Source of the DNA: a virus
Reading direction: 5' to 3' (one strand)
DNA length: 40,614 nt
Virus record (IMG/VR): IMGVR_UViG_3300027597_000015
Location: 1 to 40,614 of that record
Shown: one piece after another, positions 9,826-18,666 of the stretch
Numbering within the stretch: position 1 is the stretch's first letter
Layout: every line of letters starts with the position of its first letter
Program-made: the position numbers and the translations under genes
Notes under the pieces: generated by a model
The model's database searches: none
Told to the model about the DNA's origin: nothing
Seen by the model: only the letters and a program-made list of their open reading frames with translations

Positions 9826-10008
9826 TTACATACTTGTATTTAACTCATTCAGTTCACCACGAAGTTCAGCAAGTTTTGCCGTCGCAAGACACTCCACACA
9901 CGTCCAATATGTCTCACCACTAATTGGGAAGTTCTCATCAACAAAATGTGCTGCCATATCTTCCTGCATTCCACGGAGGTCAGCAAGAGTGTCTTTGGTA
10001 ATCATCAT
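9826..10008 (-). CDS. Unknown small protein, 60 aa
   Basis: The likely start is one of two consecutive ATGs (10008 or 10005); a further-upstream TTG at 10014 is also in frame but would put the start very near the probable transcription start. The protein (MMITKDTLADLRGMQEDMAAHF...) is mostly helical and amphipathic, with a WTCVEC pair of cysteines in the middle and a helical end (LAELRGELNELNTSM). The C-V-E-C pair could bind a metal only if dimeric or with a partner. No family was recognised. It is the first gene of the cassette driven by the promoter at 10035-10043. Confidence 0.65.
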   Translation of the reverse strand: MMITKDTLADLRGMQEDMAAHFVDENFPISGETYWTCVECLATAKLAELRGELNELNTSM

Positions 10009-10034
10009 AAGCAAAACTCGTTCGGTGCTTCCAT

Positions 10035-10043
10035 ATCATAGCA
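10035..10043 (-). promoter_or_regulatory. Extended -10 sigma70-like promoter of the small-gene cassette
   Basis: The minus strand reads TGCTATGAT, an extended -10 box (TGnTATGAT), 27 nt upstream of the first gene. The -35 region falls in the terminator of the preceding fibre gene and is poor, as extended -10 promoters allow. No TAAATA late box is present here, unlike the flanking fibre genes. Confidence 0.5.
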
Positions 10044-10044
10044 C

Positions 10045-10071
10045 AAAAAGACCCCCCTTGTGTGGGGGTCT
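10045..10071 (-). terminator. Strong rho-independent terminator after the S74 fibre gene
   Basis: On the minus strand an 8-bp GC-rich stem AGACCCCC/GGGGGTCT (10071-10064 and 10056-10049) with a 7-nt loop is followed by five T residues (10049-10045). It closes the unit that ends with the 970-aa fibre gene. Confidence 0.9.
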
Positions 10072-10091
10072 GTGCCACTTTGAAAAGTGCC

Positions 10092-13004
10092 TCAACCAAA
10101 AACTTTTTTATAAACTTCGTCCAATCTTTCTTTTAAAATATCATTTTCTGCTTTCAGTTCTTTAACTGCCTCAACCAAAGCACCAATCACACCATTATAA
10201 TTGACTGTCTTGATTTCTTCACCATTTACAAGTTCTGGTAATACTTTCTCAACTTCTTGTGCGATAACACCAGCAGAGGACCTATTGGTTTCTTTCCAAT
10301 CGAAAGTTACACCACGAATTTGAATCACTTTTGCTAATGAACCATCAATTTGATGAATATTAGTTTTTAAGTTGAAATCCGAAAGTGAATCAAAATCAGT
10401 AGACGTTGTAACACCAGAAACAAAAATATTAGTAGCAGTTAAGAATCCTACTGTTGCAACTCCAATATAAGCATCAGTGGCAGTTAAGAATCCTACTGTT
10501 GCAACTCCAATATAAGCATCAGTGGCAGTTAAGAATCCTACTGTTGAGATACCAAAAACATTAAGTTGTTGAGTTGTTAAATTTGTTGTTGTTGTAATTC
10601 CTAAAGTACTGACCCCAGTAATTCTAACATCACCAACAACTGTAAGTTTTGATGTTGGATTTGTAGTTCCAATACCAACACCAGTTTGATTGATTCTTAC
10701 TTGCTCGTTTGCTGATAAAAATCCACCAGCAAAGAATGAAAGATACTTTGCTGCATTACTAGTAGCAATACCAATTGATAAACTACCATCAGAAGTATAT
10801 AAGTATCCATCCAATGCTCCATTGACCGTCCAAGAACCAGAAGAGAAAGTACTATTATTAATACCTAAGTCAATAAAGTTTGTTGTATCAGACCCAGTAT
10901 CTGCCGTAGCAATCAAATCAGCAGAAGCACTTGTACCAGCAAGAGAGTTTCTTATATTAAGTTGAGTATAACCATCTACACTGCCAGTAAAATCAGCAAT
11001 CGCATGTGTTAGCCCAGTAGTTGGAAGAGCATTATTAGTAATTGTGAGTTTATATTCTGGAATTGTGGTTCCAATACCAATAGAACCATTAGCACTCACA
11101 ATAAAAGCAGTTCCATCTGGACTTGCTTCATCTTCAACTATCAGAGCATTTCCAGAACCAGTTTGAGTAATTCTTACTGCATTTGATGATGTATTACTAG
11201 AAACAATTAACTGCTGAAGAGTTCCAACACTCGTTATGCCAGAAGCAGTAGAAACACTAGATGCAAGTTCAGTGGAACTTAAAACTGGATTATCATTGAT
11301 TTGATAAACTTTTCCATTTGCAAGGTTAAAATTTTCACTTGATTTTAATGCACTTGAACCATAGTTCCATAGTAAAGTTTTTTGAATTGAAGTTGAACCA
11401 ATACCAATTCCAGCACCATCCAATAAAATAGGGTCTGTAAAGGAAACTGCAACTCCAATTGTTTTAGCACTTGATTGTATAGTTGCTTGTGTGGTTGTAA
11501 CTGTTGTCCCATCAACTTGAAGATTTCCAAGAATTCTTACAGTTCCTGTGGATACACCAATTTGATGTGGACTAATATAAATTGTATTTGGACCACTAAT
11601 AATACCTGTGGCAAATCCTATATTTTCTGTTGAAATACCAGTTGAAAATGAAGTAGCAGTTATAATGCCAGAAGTATTGATGTTGATAGTAGAACTTACG
11701 TTATTAGCAGTAGTTGCTGTACCAGAGAAAGTGGTAGCGGTGATAATTCCTGCTCTAAAGTTTCCACTTGCATCACGAGCAACAATTGCTCCTGCTGTGT
11801 TGGCACTTGTTGCATTTGATGTTACTGTAAATGTAACTGCAGTTCCTGTTGCTTGATTTGCAGTAAAGGTCGCAATACCAGATAATCCCGTTCCTGATGT
11901 TTTGAGGTCTAATGTCCCATCACCAACAGTGATTCCACTGGTGGTTACTCCAGTAATTATGCCCTTACTATTGACTGAAATTGATGGAATAGCAGTGCTT
12001 GAACCATAAGTTGCAGAAGTAACACCAGAAAGTGCTAAAGTTACTGCCAATCCAACATTTTGAGTTCCATTAAATGCAACAGAAGAACCAGTGGAAACAT
12101 CACCACTTACACTAAAATATCTTGTATTTTGTAATTGTATAGCAGTATCTGCTATACCAGTAATAGTGCCTTCAATTGGTCCTACAAATTTAGAAGCAGT
12201 TATAATACCACTAGTGTTTACATTGGCAGTTGTAGTTAAACCAGAAGCAGTAGTTGCTGTTCCAGTAAGATTTCCTACAAAACCTCCAGTAGCAGTTATA
12301 ATACCACTAGTGTTTACACTTGCAGTTGATGTTAAATTAGAAGCAGTAGTTGCTGTTGCAACATTGCCAGAAATACTAATATTATAAGTTCCGGATAATC
12401 TTGCGGTACTAACAATACCAGTAGTTATATTTGCTGCATCTGCAAGATTTGTAGCAGTAGTAGCAGTACCTTGAAAAGTTGGAGCAGTAACAGCACCTAT
12501 AAATCTCCCAGTACCATTTACATCCAATCCTGCTGCTGGTGTATCTGTTCCAATTCCTAGATATTTTGCAGCAGGATTAAAAATAATATAATTGTATGAT
12601 GAAGAAACACTCGAAATAGTCCCAGAAGTTTGAGGTGTAACTAAAAGGTACTGATATTCACCAGTATTGATTGTGGATGATTGATTTGTTAGTACTCCAG
12701 TTAAACTAACACCAGAACCAACAAAACGAGTAGCACTTACAATACCAGAAATATTTGCATTTCCACTTACATTTAATCTTTCAGTTAGAACTGTGGTTCC
12801 TATACCAACTGAATAAGTATTTGATAAAACTAAATTCGATGCAACTCTACCACCGATGGAAACGTCAGTACTAATAGCAACAGTTGGTGCGTTAAGATTC
12901 AAACTTCCCGCATAAGTGATGGTAGAAGATGCTATAGAAATTGTTGGCGTACCAGGGTCACCAACAAAGTTTATCCCCTTTACTCCAAAGTTTTTATCTG
13001 CCAT
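10092..13004 (-). CDS. Tail fibre with C-terminal S74 self-cleaving chaperone, 970 aa
   Basis: The body is made of Gly/Thr/Ser-rich modules (GTATTASNLTSTASVNTSG, GIGTTNPTSKLTVVGD) typical of trimeric phage fibres. Residues about 875-970 form a peptidase S74 intramolecular chaperone: SDFNLKTNI at the start, GVTFDWKE, AGVIAQEVEKVLPELV, VNYNGVIGALVEAVKEL, then a C-terminal coiled coil. The Ser875/Lys880 pair (S-D-x-x-L-K) matches the catalytic dyad of S74 domains, which help the trimer fold and then cut themselves off. So the mature fibre is expected to end near residue 874. A late promoter (13018-13025) precedes the gene and a strong terminator follows. Which fibre position it occupies on the virion is unknown. 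Confidence 0.9.
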   Translation of the reverse strand: MADKNFGVKGINFVGDPGTPTISIASSTITYAGSLNLNAPTVAISTDVSIGGRVASNLVLSNTYSVGIGTTVLTERLNVSGNANISGIVSATRFVGSGVSLTGVLTNQSSTINTGEYQYLLVTPQTSGTISSVSSSYNYIIFNPAAKYLGIGTDTPAAGLDVNGTGRFIGAVTAPTFQGTATTATNLADAANITTGIVSTARLSGTYNISISGNVATATTASNLTSTASVNTSGIITATGGFVGNLTGTATTASGLTTTANVNTSGIITASKFVGPIEGTITGIADTAIQLQNTRYFSVSGDVSTGSSVAFNGTQNVGLAVTLALSGVTSATYGSSTAIPSISVNSKGIITGVTTSGITVGDGTLDLKTSGTGLSGIATFTANQATGTAVTFTVTSNATSANTAGAIVARDASGNFRAGIITATTFSGTATTANNVSSTININTSGIITATSFSTGISTENIGFATGIISGPNTIYISPHQIGVSTGTVRILGNLQVDGTTVTTTQATIQSSAKTIGVAVSFTDPILLDGAGIGIGSTSIQKTLLWNYGSSALKSSENFNLANGKVYQINDNPVLSSTELASSVSTASGITSVGTLQQLIVSSNTSSNAVRITQTGSGNALIVEDEASPDGTAFIVSANGSIGIGTTIPEYKLTITNNALPTTGLTHAIADFTGSVDGYTQLNIRNSLAGTSASADLIATADTGSDTTNFIDLGINNSTFSSGSWTVNGALDGYLYTSDGSLSIGIATSNAAKYLSFFAGGFLSANEQVRINQTGVGIGTTNPTSKLTVVGDVRITGVSTLGITTTTNLTTQQLNVFGISTVGFLTATDAYIGVATVGFLTATDAYIGVATVGFLTATNIFVSGVTTSTDFDSLSDFNLKTNIHQIDGSLAKVIQIRGVTFDWKETNRSSAGVIAQEVEKVLPELVNGEEIKTVNYNGVIGALVEAVKELKAENDILKERLDEVYKKVFG
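10438..10546. repeat. 45-bp direct repeats in the S74 fibre gene
   Basis: A 45-bp unit is present twice without difference (10438-10482 and 10483-10527), followed by a partial third copy of about 19 nt. It encodes TVGFLTATDAYIGVA-type 15-residue units just before the S74 domain. Identity at the DNA level points to recent duplication. Confidence 0.9.
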
Positions 13005-13017
13005 CGGTCTTTTTAGT

Positions 13018-13025
13018 TATTTATG
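13018..13025 (-). promoter_or_regulatory. T4-type late promoter (CATAAATA) of the S74 fibre gene
   Basis: The minus strand reads CATAAATA, 14 nt upstream of the ATG at 13004, inside the 65-nt gap after the 552-aa gene. It differs from TATAAATA only at the first base. The short distance would give a leader of only a few bases. Confidence 0.6.
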
Positions 13026-13069
13026 AATTGGGAACTAGGCATACCGAAAAACATAATATAAATTCAGTG

Positions 13070-14728
13070 TTAGAGTAAAGTATTTCTAGCAAATCTATAA
13101 GTCGTCAAACCACTAACACCAGTTTGTGGAGTTGCTTGAAGAATACAATTTCCACCACTAATTGTTGCTCCAATAGAAACAATTGGTAAATTATTATACA
13201 TTACTCCATATTCTTGTGAATATGCAGTAGTTTGATCTTGTGTCACAAGAACCTTTTGTGCCTGAATAGAAGAACCAAAACCAATATGAATTGTGTATTC
13301 GGCAACCTTAAAGTCAGTAGAAGAAACAGAGAAACTATCTATCGTTGTAGAAATACCAACAGATGCAAAAAATGTTCCAACTCCAGTTTTTATTCCATAA
13401 GTTTCAACTTGAAGTGGTGTTCTTGGATTTGTGGTTCCTATGCCAACAGAACCAGAAATATAAGCACCACCAGTAACTTGAAGTCTTTGTGCTGCTGTTC
13501 CAGTAGAAGTTGCTGTTCCTATAATAACTGGCCCATCAGTAAATGTGGAAAAACCACTAACGTTTATGGAAGGAAAATTTTGTCCTGTAGATGATGATAA
13601 ACTTCCAACCAAAGTGCCATAAAATGCATTAGCAGTTATAATCCCACTAGTGTTTATGTTAATAGTAGAACTTACGTTATTAGCAGTAGTTGCTGTACCA
13701 GTAAGATTTCCAGTAAGATTTCCTACAAAACCTCCAGTAGAAGTTATAATACCGGAAGTATTAATATCAATAGTAGAACTTACGTTATTGGCAGTAGTTG
13801 CTGTACCAGTAAGATTTCCAGTAAAACTAGAAGCAGTTATAATACCAGAAGTATTAATATCAATAGTAGAACTTACGTTATTGGCAGTAGTTGCTGTTCC
13901 AGTGAGAGTTCCAGTAAAACTAGAAGCAGTTATAATACCAGAAGTATTAATATCAATAGTAGAACTTACGTTATTGGCAGTAGTTGCTGTTCCAGTAAGA
14001 CTTCCTACAAAACCTCCAGTAGCAGTTATAATACCAGAAGTATTGATACTGGCAGTTGTAGAGAACCCAAGAGCAGTAGTTGCTGTTGTTGCTGTTCCTG
14101 TAAGATTTCCTGTGACATTTCCTGTAAGATTTCCCACAAAAGTAGTAGCAGTTACAATACCCAATACTTTTGTATTACCAATAACGTCAAGTTTTACTGT
14201 TGGTTGTGTCGAACCTATGCCAATATTTGTATTAGAATATACAAAATCAGGTGCTCCTGCTAAAAGACCACTACTTGCCTTATATGGTATCGAATCTACG
14301 TTTCCTGGACCAATTAAATCTGTTACAGAAATTCTAACTGTTGCAATACCAGTTTGTTGTGTTACTGCTGCTCCAACAAAATCTACTGTTACACCAGTGC
14401 CAACAAAATTAAATCTATTAAAACTATTTGCTGCACCAACTTGAATATTGTTATTAAATACAGTAAAAGAACCAGGAATTAATCCAGATCCAGTTATTTG
14501 AGAAGAAGCAACCCAGTATCGTTTTCCGGTATTTCCACCAGCAGCAACTAAAACATATTGAGTTGCGCCAATTGGAGGAGGATTTGCACCAATAGAAGAA
14601 AGTCCAACTAATGGGTCACCCAAATCTGGTTCTGCTTGGTCCAGACCCAAAAATTCATAACGGTCTGTCGTAAGACCAGTTTGTGATTTCTTTTTAACTC
14701 TCTTGCTGAGAAATCCTGGAGTTGCCAT
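13070..14728 (-). CDS. Repeat-rich virion/fibre protein, 552 aa
   Basis: The basic N-terminus (MATPGFLSKRVKKKSQTGL) leads into a short region with GATQYVLVAAGGNTGKRYW, then a stack of 31-residue repeats of the type TATTANNVSSTIDINTSGII, and a non-repetitive C-terminal domain (YTIHIGFGSSIQAQKVLVTQ, YGVMYNNLPIVSIGA, TYRFARNTLL). The conserved ends with an expandable middle suggest an attachment domain, a stalk and a beta-rich tip. It follows the 120-aa gene by 7 nt, so both are probably on one mRNA. The repeats resemble parts of the 970-aa and 1164-aa proteins. Exact virion position is unknown. Confidence 0.85.
   Translation of the reverse strand: MATPGFLSKRVKKKSQTGLTTDRYEFLGLDQAEPDLGDPLVGLSSIGANPPPIGATQYVLVAAGGNTGKRYWVASSQITGSGLIPGSFTVFNNNIQVGAANSFNRFNFVGTGVTVDFVGAAVTQQTGIATVRISVTDLIGPGNVDSIPYKASSGLLAGAPDFVYSNTNIGIGSTQPTVKLDVIGNTKVLGIVTATTFVGNLTGNVTGNLTGTATTATTALGFSTTASINTSGIITATGGFVGSLTGTATTANNVSSTIDINTSGIITASSFTGTLTGTATTANNVSSTIDINTSGIITASSFTGNLTGTATTANNVSSTIDINTSGIITSTGGFVGNLTGNLTGTATTANNVSSTININTSGIITANAFYGTLVGSLSSSTGQNFPSINVSGFSTFTDGPVIIGTATSTGTAAQRLQVTGGAYISGSVGIGTTNPRTPLQVETYGIKTGVGTFFASVGISTTIDSFSVSSTDFKVAEYTIHIGFGSSIQAQKVLVTQDQTTAYSQEYGVMYNNLPIVSIGATISGGNCILQATPQTGVSGLTTYRFARNTLL
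13634..14120. repeat. 93-bp in-frame repeats in the 552-aa fibre gene
   Basis: Nearly identical units begin at about 13634, 13742, 13835, 13928 and 14024, giving spacings of 108, 93, 93 and 96 bp, all multiples of three. Each encodes about 31 residues (NNVSSTIDINTSGIITASSF type). Differences are few and the insertions (12-15 bp) keep the frame, so copy number can change without breaking the protein. Confidence 0.9.
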
Positions 14729-14735
14729 TTATCTA

Positions 14736-15098
14736 TTATTGATTTGAGGTTTCAAGAACACTTGTAATAAACTTAAGTTTTGCTGGAGTCGTACTTGCAC
14801 TTCCGACGATTGTAATGAAGTCACCAGTTTCCAATACCAATTTACCAGGCAATAGATTTGCTGTATCATTTGCTGGAATTGAAAAATCTTTTACGATTTC
14901 TGTGGTTACAGTTGAACCAGAACTTACACGATTGTGATACCAACTAATCGATTGAGTACTATCACTAATATTAGCACACTGAGCTAATAGAAATACTCCA
15001 ACATATCCTGCGGGTGCTGTGTAAACAAGATCAGTCGTCAACCCAACAACTTTGGTATATGTTTTAAAATTATTTACTGCTGCTGCCGCAATTGCCAT
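14736..15098 (-). CDS. Small virion-type protein, 120 aa
   Basis: ATG at 15098 with a strong ribosome site (TAAGGAGGAG) that overlaps the stop codon of the preceding 1164-aa gene. The protein (MAIAAAAVNNFKTYTKVVGL...) is beta-rich with no Cys-rich or membrane segment: TDLVYTAPAGYVGVFLLAQC, SISWYHNRVS, PGKLVLETGDFITIVGSAS. This looks like a jelly-roll or beta-sandwich structural protein. It lies between two fibre genes and is co-transcribed with them, so a fibre-base, collar or decoration role is plausible but not shown. Confidence 0.75.
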   Translation of the reverse strand: MAIAAAAVNNFKTYTKVVGLTTDLVYTAPAGYVGVFLLAQCANISDSTQSISWYHNRVSSGSTVTTEIVKDFSIPANDTANLLPGKLVLETGDFITIVGSASTTPAKLKFITSVLETSNQ

Positions 15099-15113
15099 TT
15101 CTAATACTCCTCC

Positions 15114-18100
15114 TTAATCTGATAGTGCAAGAATAAATGGTGTCATAGTAGTGAATAGTGCTTTTGTAAAATCTCTACCTGATATTTGACCTGTTGATTG
15201 GTTAATCACAACACCATCACCAATATTAAAATTACCTGATTGGTCTGTACTTGTATAAGTTACAGTTCCACCATCAATTTGAACTACTTTGTTTTCAGGG
15301 ATTACAACACCACCAAGAGCAGGTTTTGCTGTAAAGATGTTTGTACCAGCACCAACGTGTTCGAATGAAATTGTGGATGCGAGTTGTAAACTTCCTCTTG
15401 CAAAATAAACAGTCGTTCCAGCACTAACTGTATTATTTAGTGTCTGTAAAAATGTGACTGTGGAAATACCAGCAGAAGGTAAAGTTGCAGAAGCAACCTT
15501 ATAATAAATTGGTTGATAATTCGAAACAGATGCTGTTGCTGTTGTTCCTGCACCTCCTGGTCCTGCGATTGTAATTGTTGCACCAGCATTTAAATATTGA
15601 GAACCAGAATTTAAAACGTTAATTTCGGTGACTGAACCATTTACAACTGTTGCTGATGCTTGTGCGGCAACTCCATTTGGTCCAGTTGGATCACTAATCG
15701 TAACAGTTGGTTGACCTGTATATCCAGAACCACCACCATCTACTCGAATAGTATTGATATTATAATATAAAGTTCCAAAGTAACAAGATTGACCGTCATA
15801 AGGACGATTGGTTCCAACACCAGAAATCGTAATTACATTTGACCTTGCTGCTGCTTCTGTTGTTGCAGTTCCAGTATAACGGTAAATGGATTTCGTTGTA
15901 TTATCTCCCACACCAACTGCATAAAGACCGTAATTGCCAAATGATGAGTTGGAGTTCGTAATATCACACTGCCCACCAGATGCTGTATAAATTGCTATAT
16001 CATCACAAATCGTAAAGATAGAAACTAACTGTGCGTATCCACCATTTGTAATTGAAACACCAATACCACCTTGATTGTATTGAGTATAACTATCAACACT
16101 CATCGAACCAGTTACACCAATATCATCTTGGTCTCCTGGTTCTGCTGTAAATCCATCAACTTTGAGACCAATACTATTTGCAATAAAGTTAGTGCAGTTA
16201 CGAATATAAGGTCCCTTGTCAATATTTCCAACACCTGGAGAGAATGATGGGTCATTTGGATTGGTAGTTCCAATGCCAGAATTGCCTGGATATGTGGTAT
16301 TAATTCCCACACCAAGAACACTCAATCCTTGATTGATGATCGTTGTAACAACACCAACACAAGAGTAAATTGCTGATACAACATTTGCACAACCACTTAA
16401 ACTTTGATTTCCATATGCACCATCGGGTTGCATACTTAAATCTTTTACTTGAGTATAATATGTTTGATAATTTCCACCACTTGTTTTTGCAAATGAAACA
16501 TTATTGATGCACGACCTTGCAATTCCAGCAGCATAGTTTAGTGCATCAATTGTCTCTGTTTTTACTCCAACAATATGCTGAAGTGCTCCTGCTTCCGTAT
16601 AATATGATTTGCCTGCGCCAACAGACTTGGAGTTTCCACCTCTTGTGATATCATAACAAACTGCTTTAAAAATCGATACGATATCTTCCTTGCAGTTTCT
16701 TATTGTACTTACACCAATTGTAAATGCTGGACTTCTATAATCAGTGCTCGTCAAATATCCCACAGTCTCACTTGCAATAAAATCAAGATTCAATCGAATC
16801 ATTCTTGCTGCATCAAAAAATCTATCTGATGAAACACCAGACAATGGAACAAATGATATAACTGATGCACCATTAGTTGCAGGAGAACCATTAAAATTCA
16901 GGTTTGTCATATGACAACCGTTATTTACATAGAACAAATCTCGATCTGGATATTGTGGAGTTACGGTACAGTTACGAAGTTCTGTTCCTTGCACGGAAAC
17001 ATTTGCTGCTAATGTAATGGGATTGTTTTCGACAAAAGTTCCAGGGAATACCTTAATTGTATCTCCAGGTAATGCAAGTGCTGCTGCTGCTTTGATTGTT
17101 CTCTTTGCATCACTTTCCACCAAACCAGTATTTGTGTCACTTCCCAAATAAGAAACATAAATTGTTTTTCCAATTGAAGTCTTAATTCCAACTTGAACTG
17201 TTCCTTTTCCAAGTGCTTGAGAAGAAGTTAAAGTAAGACCAGTTCCTATTGTAAGTTGCGTTACAATGCCAACTAAATTAAGTCCACTTCCAGAGAAGGA
17301 AGACCCAGTAACAATTCCAGCAGAATTTAATTCACTTACAGTAGTAACACCAAGAGTTGTAATTCCTGTTGCTCTAAAATTAGTAACACTAATAACACCA
17401 AGAGTTGTAATTCCTGTTGCTCTTAAATTTGTAACAGAGGCAATACCACCAATAACATTTACTGATGTCGTTGCTGTGGATGCTTGAGAATCACCAGTAA
17501 TACTAATATTATAAGTTCCAGATAATCTTGCTGGATCTATTATACCAGTTGTTATTCCCGAAGCATTTGAAAGATTATTAGCAGTTGTAGCAGTTCCAGA
17601 TAGATTTCCACTAAATGTGGTTGCGGTAATTATTCCAGAAGAAATATTAATCTGACCTACAGTAGTAATACCAATATACGCATTTGTAATTGAAGCAATC
17701 CCAATGGTTGCTATTCCAACACTTGCAATTCCAGTATTAATTCTATCAAGAGAAGTAATTTGAATTCCTCTAAGATAATCAACAGTTAAATTAGTAATAC
17801 TGGCAGTACTAATATTAGATAATGTAGTTGCTGTTAAAATTCCAATTGTTGCATTTGGTGTAGAAATATTAGATGCTGTTAAAAATCCTACAGTTGAAGT
17901 TCCAGAAACATTAGAGTTGGTTGCTCCCAAAAATCCTATAGTAGCAACTCCAATTGAAGCACTCGTGATTGTAGAATATCCAATAGTTGCGGTATTCGTT
18001 ACTGTTAGATTTGTGGTTGTGGTAAGACCTAAATTGGAATTGCCACTAATGTTTAAACTTGTTCCAGTAACATTACCACCAGAAAGATTTGTAGCAGTAG

Positions 18101-18608
18101 TAGCAGTTGCCGCATTTCCGGAAATATTAACGGCATAAAGACCTGGTGTTAAATTTGATGCAGTTGCAGCAGAAGAAACATTAATATTATATGTTCCTTG
18201 CATTCTTGCTGGATTTATAAATCCAGCAAGAATATTTTCAGCACGAGTTAAGTATTGAGATCCTAATGCTCCATAAACATTAATATTATAATAACCAGAC
18301 AATCTTTCACTACTAATAAAACCAGAAGTTATACCAGCAGCATTTGTAAGTATATTTGCACTATTTACATCAATTCCATAATAACCAGATAATCTAGAAG
18401 AACTAATTGTTCCGGAAGTTATATTCGCAGCATCATTTAATGTGTCTGCACTCGTTGCATTTCCTTGTAGAGTTCCAACAAACTTATCTGCGGTTATAGT
18501 TGTAGCACCAACAATACCACTTCCTTGGAGATTTAAATTATCACCAGAAGCCAACTCCTCAATTTGCTTGGATGTTGGATTTGCTATAAGTGGAAATCTG
18601 TCCGTCAT
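15114..18608 (-). CDS. Tail fibre with pectin-lyase-like beta-helix, 1164 aa
   Basis: Residues 1 to about 450 are repeat modules (RLSGYYNINV, ITSGFISSERLSG, TATTANNLSNAS, RATGITTLGV). From about 480 a beta-helix-like domain starts (KTIYVSYLGSDTNTG, RTIKAAAALALPGDTIKVFP, TFVENNPITL), the layout of pectin-lyase-type fibres. A later segment (VSIFTICDD, SGGQCDITNSNSSFG) is shared with the 2503-aa protein, and a GSGY-type module (GGGSGYTGQPTVTI, NSGSQYLNAGATITI) is shared with the gp5 C-terminus. The C-terminus (TGQISGRDFTKALFTTMTPF) is compact. Beta-helix domains of this kind bind or degrade surface polysaccharide in other phages; no catalytic residues can be assigned here. Confidence 0.85.
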   Translation of the reverse strand: MTDRFPLIANPTSKQIEELASGDNLNLQGSGIVGATTITADKFVGTLQGNATSADTLNDAANITSGTISSSRLSGYYGIDVNSANILTNAAGITSGFISSERLSGYYNINVYGALGSQYLTRAENILAGFINPARMQGTYNINVSSAATASNLTPGLYAVNISGNAATATTATNLSGGNVTGTSLNISGNSNLGLTTTTNLTVTNTATIGYSTITSASIGVATIGFLGATNSNVSGTSTVGFLTASNISTPNATIGILTATTLSNISTASITNLTVDYLRGIQITSLDRINTGIASVGIATIGIASITNAYIGITTVGQINISSGIITATTFSGNLSGTATTANNLSNASGITTGIIDPARLSGTYNISITGDSQASTATTSVNVIGGIASVTNLRATGITTLGVISVTNFRATGITTLGVTTVSELNSAGIVTGSSFSGSGLNLVGIVTQLTIGTGLTLTSSQALGKGTVQVGIKTSIGKTIYVSYLGSDTNTGLVESDAKRTIKAAAALALPGDTIKVFPGTFVENNPITLAANVSVQGTELRNCTVTPQYPDRDLFYVNNGCHMTNLNFNGSPATNGASVISFVPLSGVSSDRFFDAARMIRLNLDFIASETVGYLTSTDYRSPAFTIGVSTIRNCKEDIVSIFKAVCYDITRGGNSKSVGAGKSYYTEAGALQHIVGVKTETIDALNYAAGIARSCINNVSFAKTSGGNYQTYYTQVKDLSMQPDGAYGNQSLSGCANVVSAIYSCVGVVTTIINQGLSVLGVGINTTYPGNSGIGTTNPNDPSFSPGVGNIDKGPYIRNCTNFIANSIGLKVDGFTAEPGDQDDIGVTGSMSVDSYTQYNQGGIGVSITNGGYAQLVSIFTICDDIAIYTASGGQCDITNSNSSFGNYGLYAVGVGDNTTKSIYRYTGTATTEAAARSNVITISGVGTNRPYDGQSCYFGTLYYNINTIRVDGGGSGYTGQPTVTISDPTGPNGVAAQASATVVNGSVTEINVLNSGSQYLNAGATITIAGPGGAGTTATASVSNYQPIYYKVASATLPSAGISTVTFLQTLNNTVSAGTTVYFARGSLQLASTISFEHVGAGTNIFTAKPALGGVVIPENKVVQIDGGTVTYTSTDQSGNFNIGDGVVINQSTGQISGRDFTKALFTTMTPFILALSD
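17348..17443. repeat. 48-bp direct repeat in the 1164-aa fibre gene
   Basis: Two copies of a unit encoding (S)VTNLRATGITTLGVI and VTNFRATGITTLGVT start at about 17348 and 17396, 48 bp apart and nearly identical. It is one more example of in-frame duplication inside the fibre modules. Confidence 0.75.
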
Positions 18609-18666
18609 TACTTATTGCTGGTACTTTTTTTCTTATAATATATAGGTTTCATTCTATGGAGCAAAA

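Noticed and set aside
13650-14444. 264-codon open frame on the plus strand
   Set aside because: It is the antisense of the 93-bp repeats of the 552-aa fibre gene; the repeating Val/Ala/Pro product has no start signal or family and follows from the repeat composition.
18609-18666. Possible sigma70 -10 or late box in the gap before the 1164-aa gene (TATATATTATAAG)
   Set aside because: It is AT-rich and has no matching -35 and no TAAATA core; not distinguishable from background.
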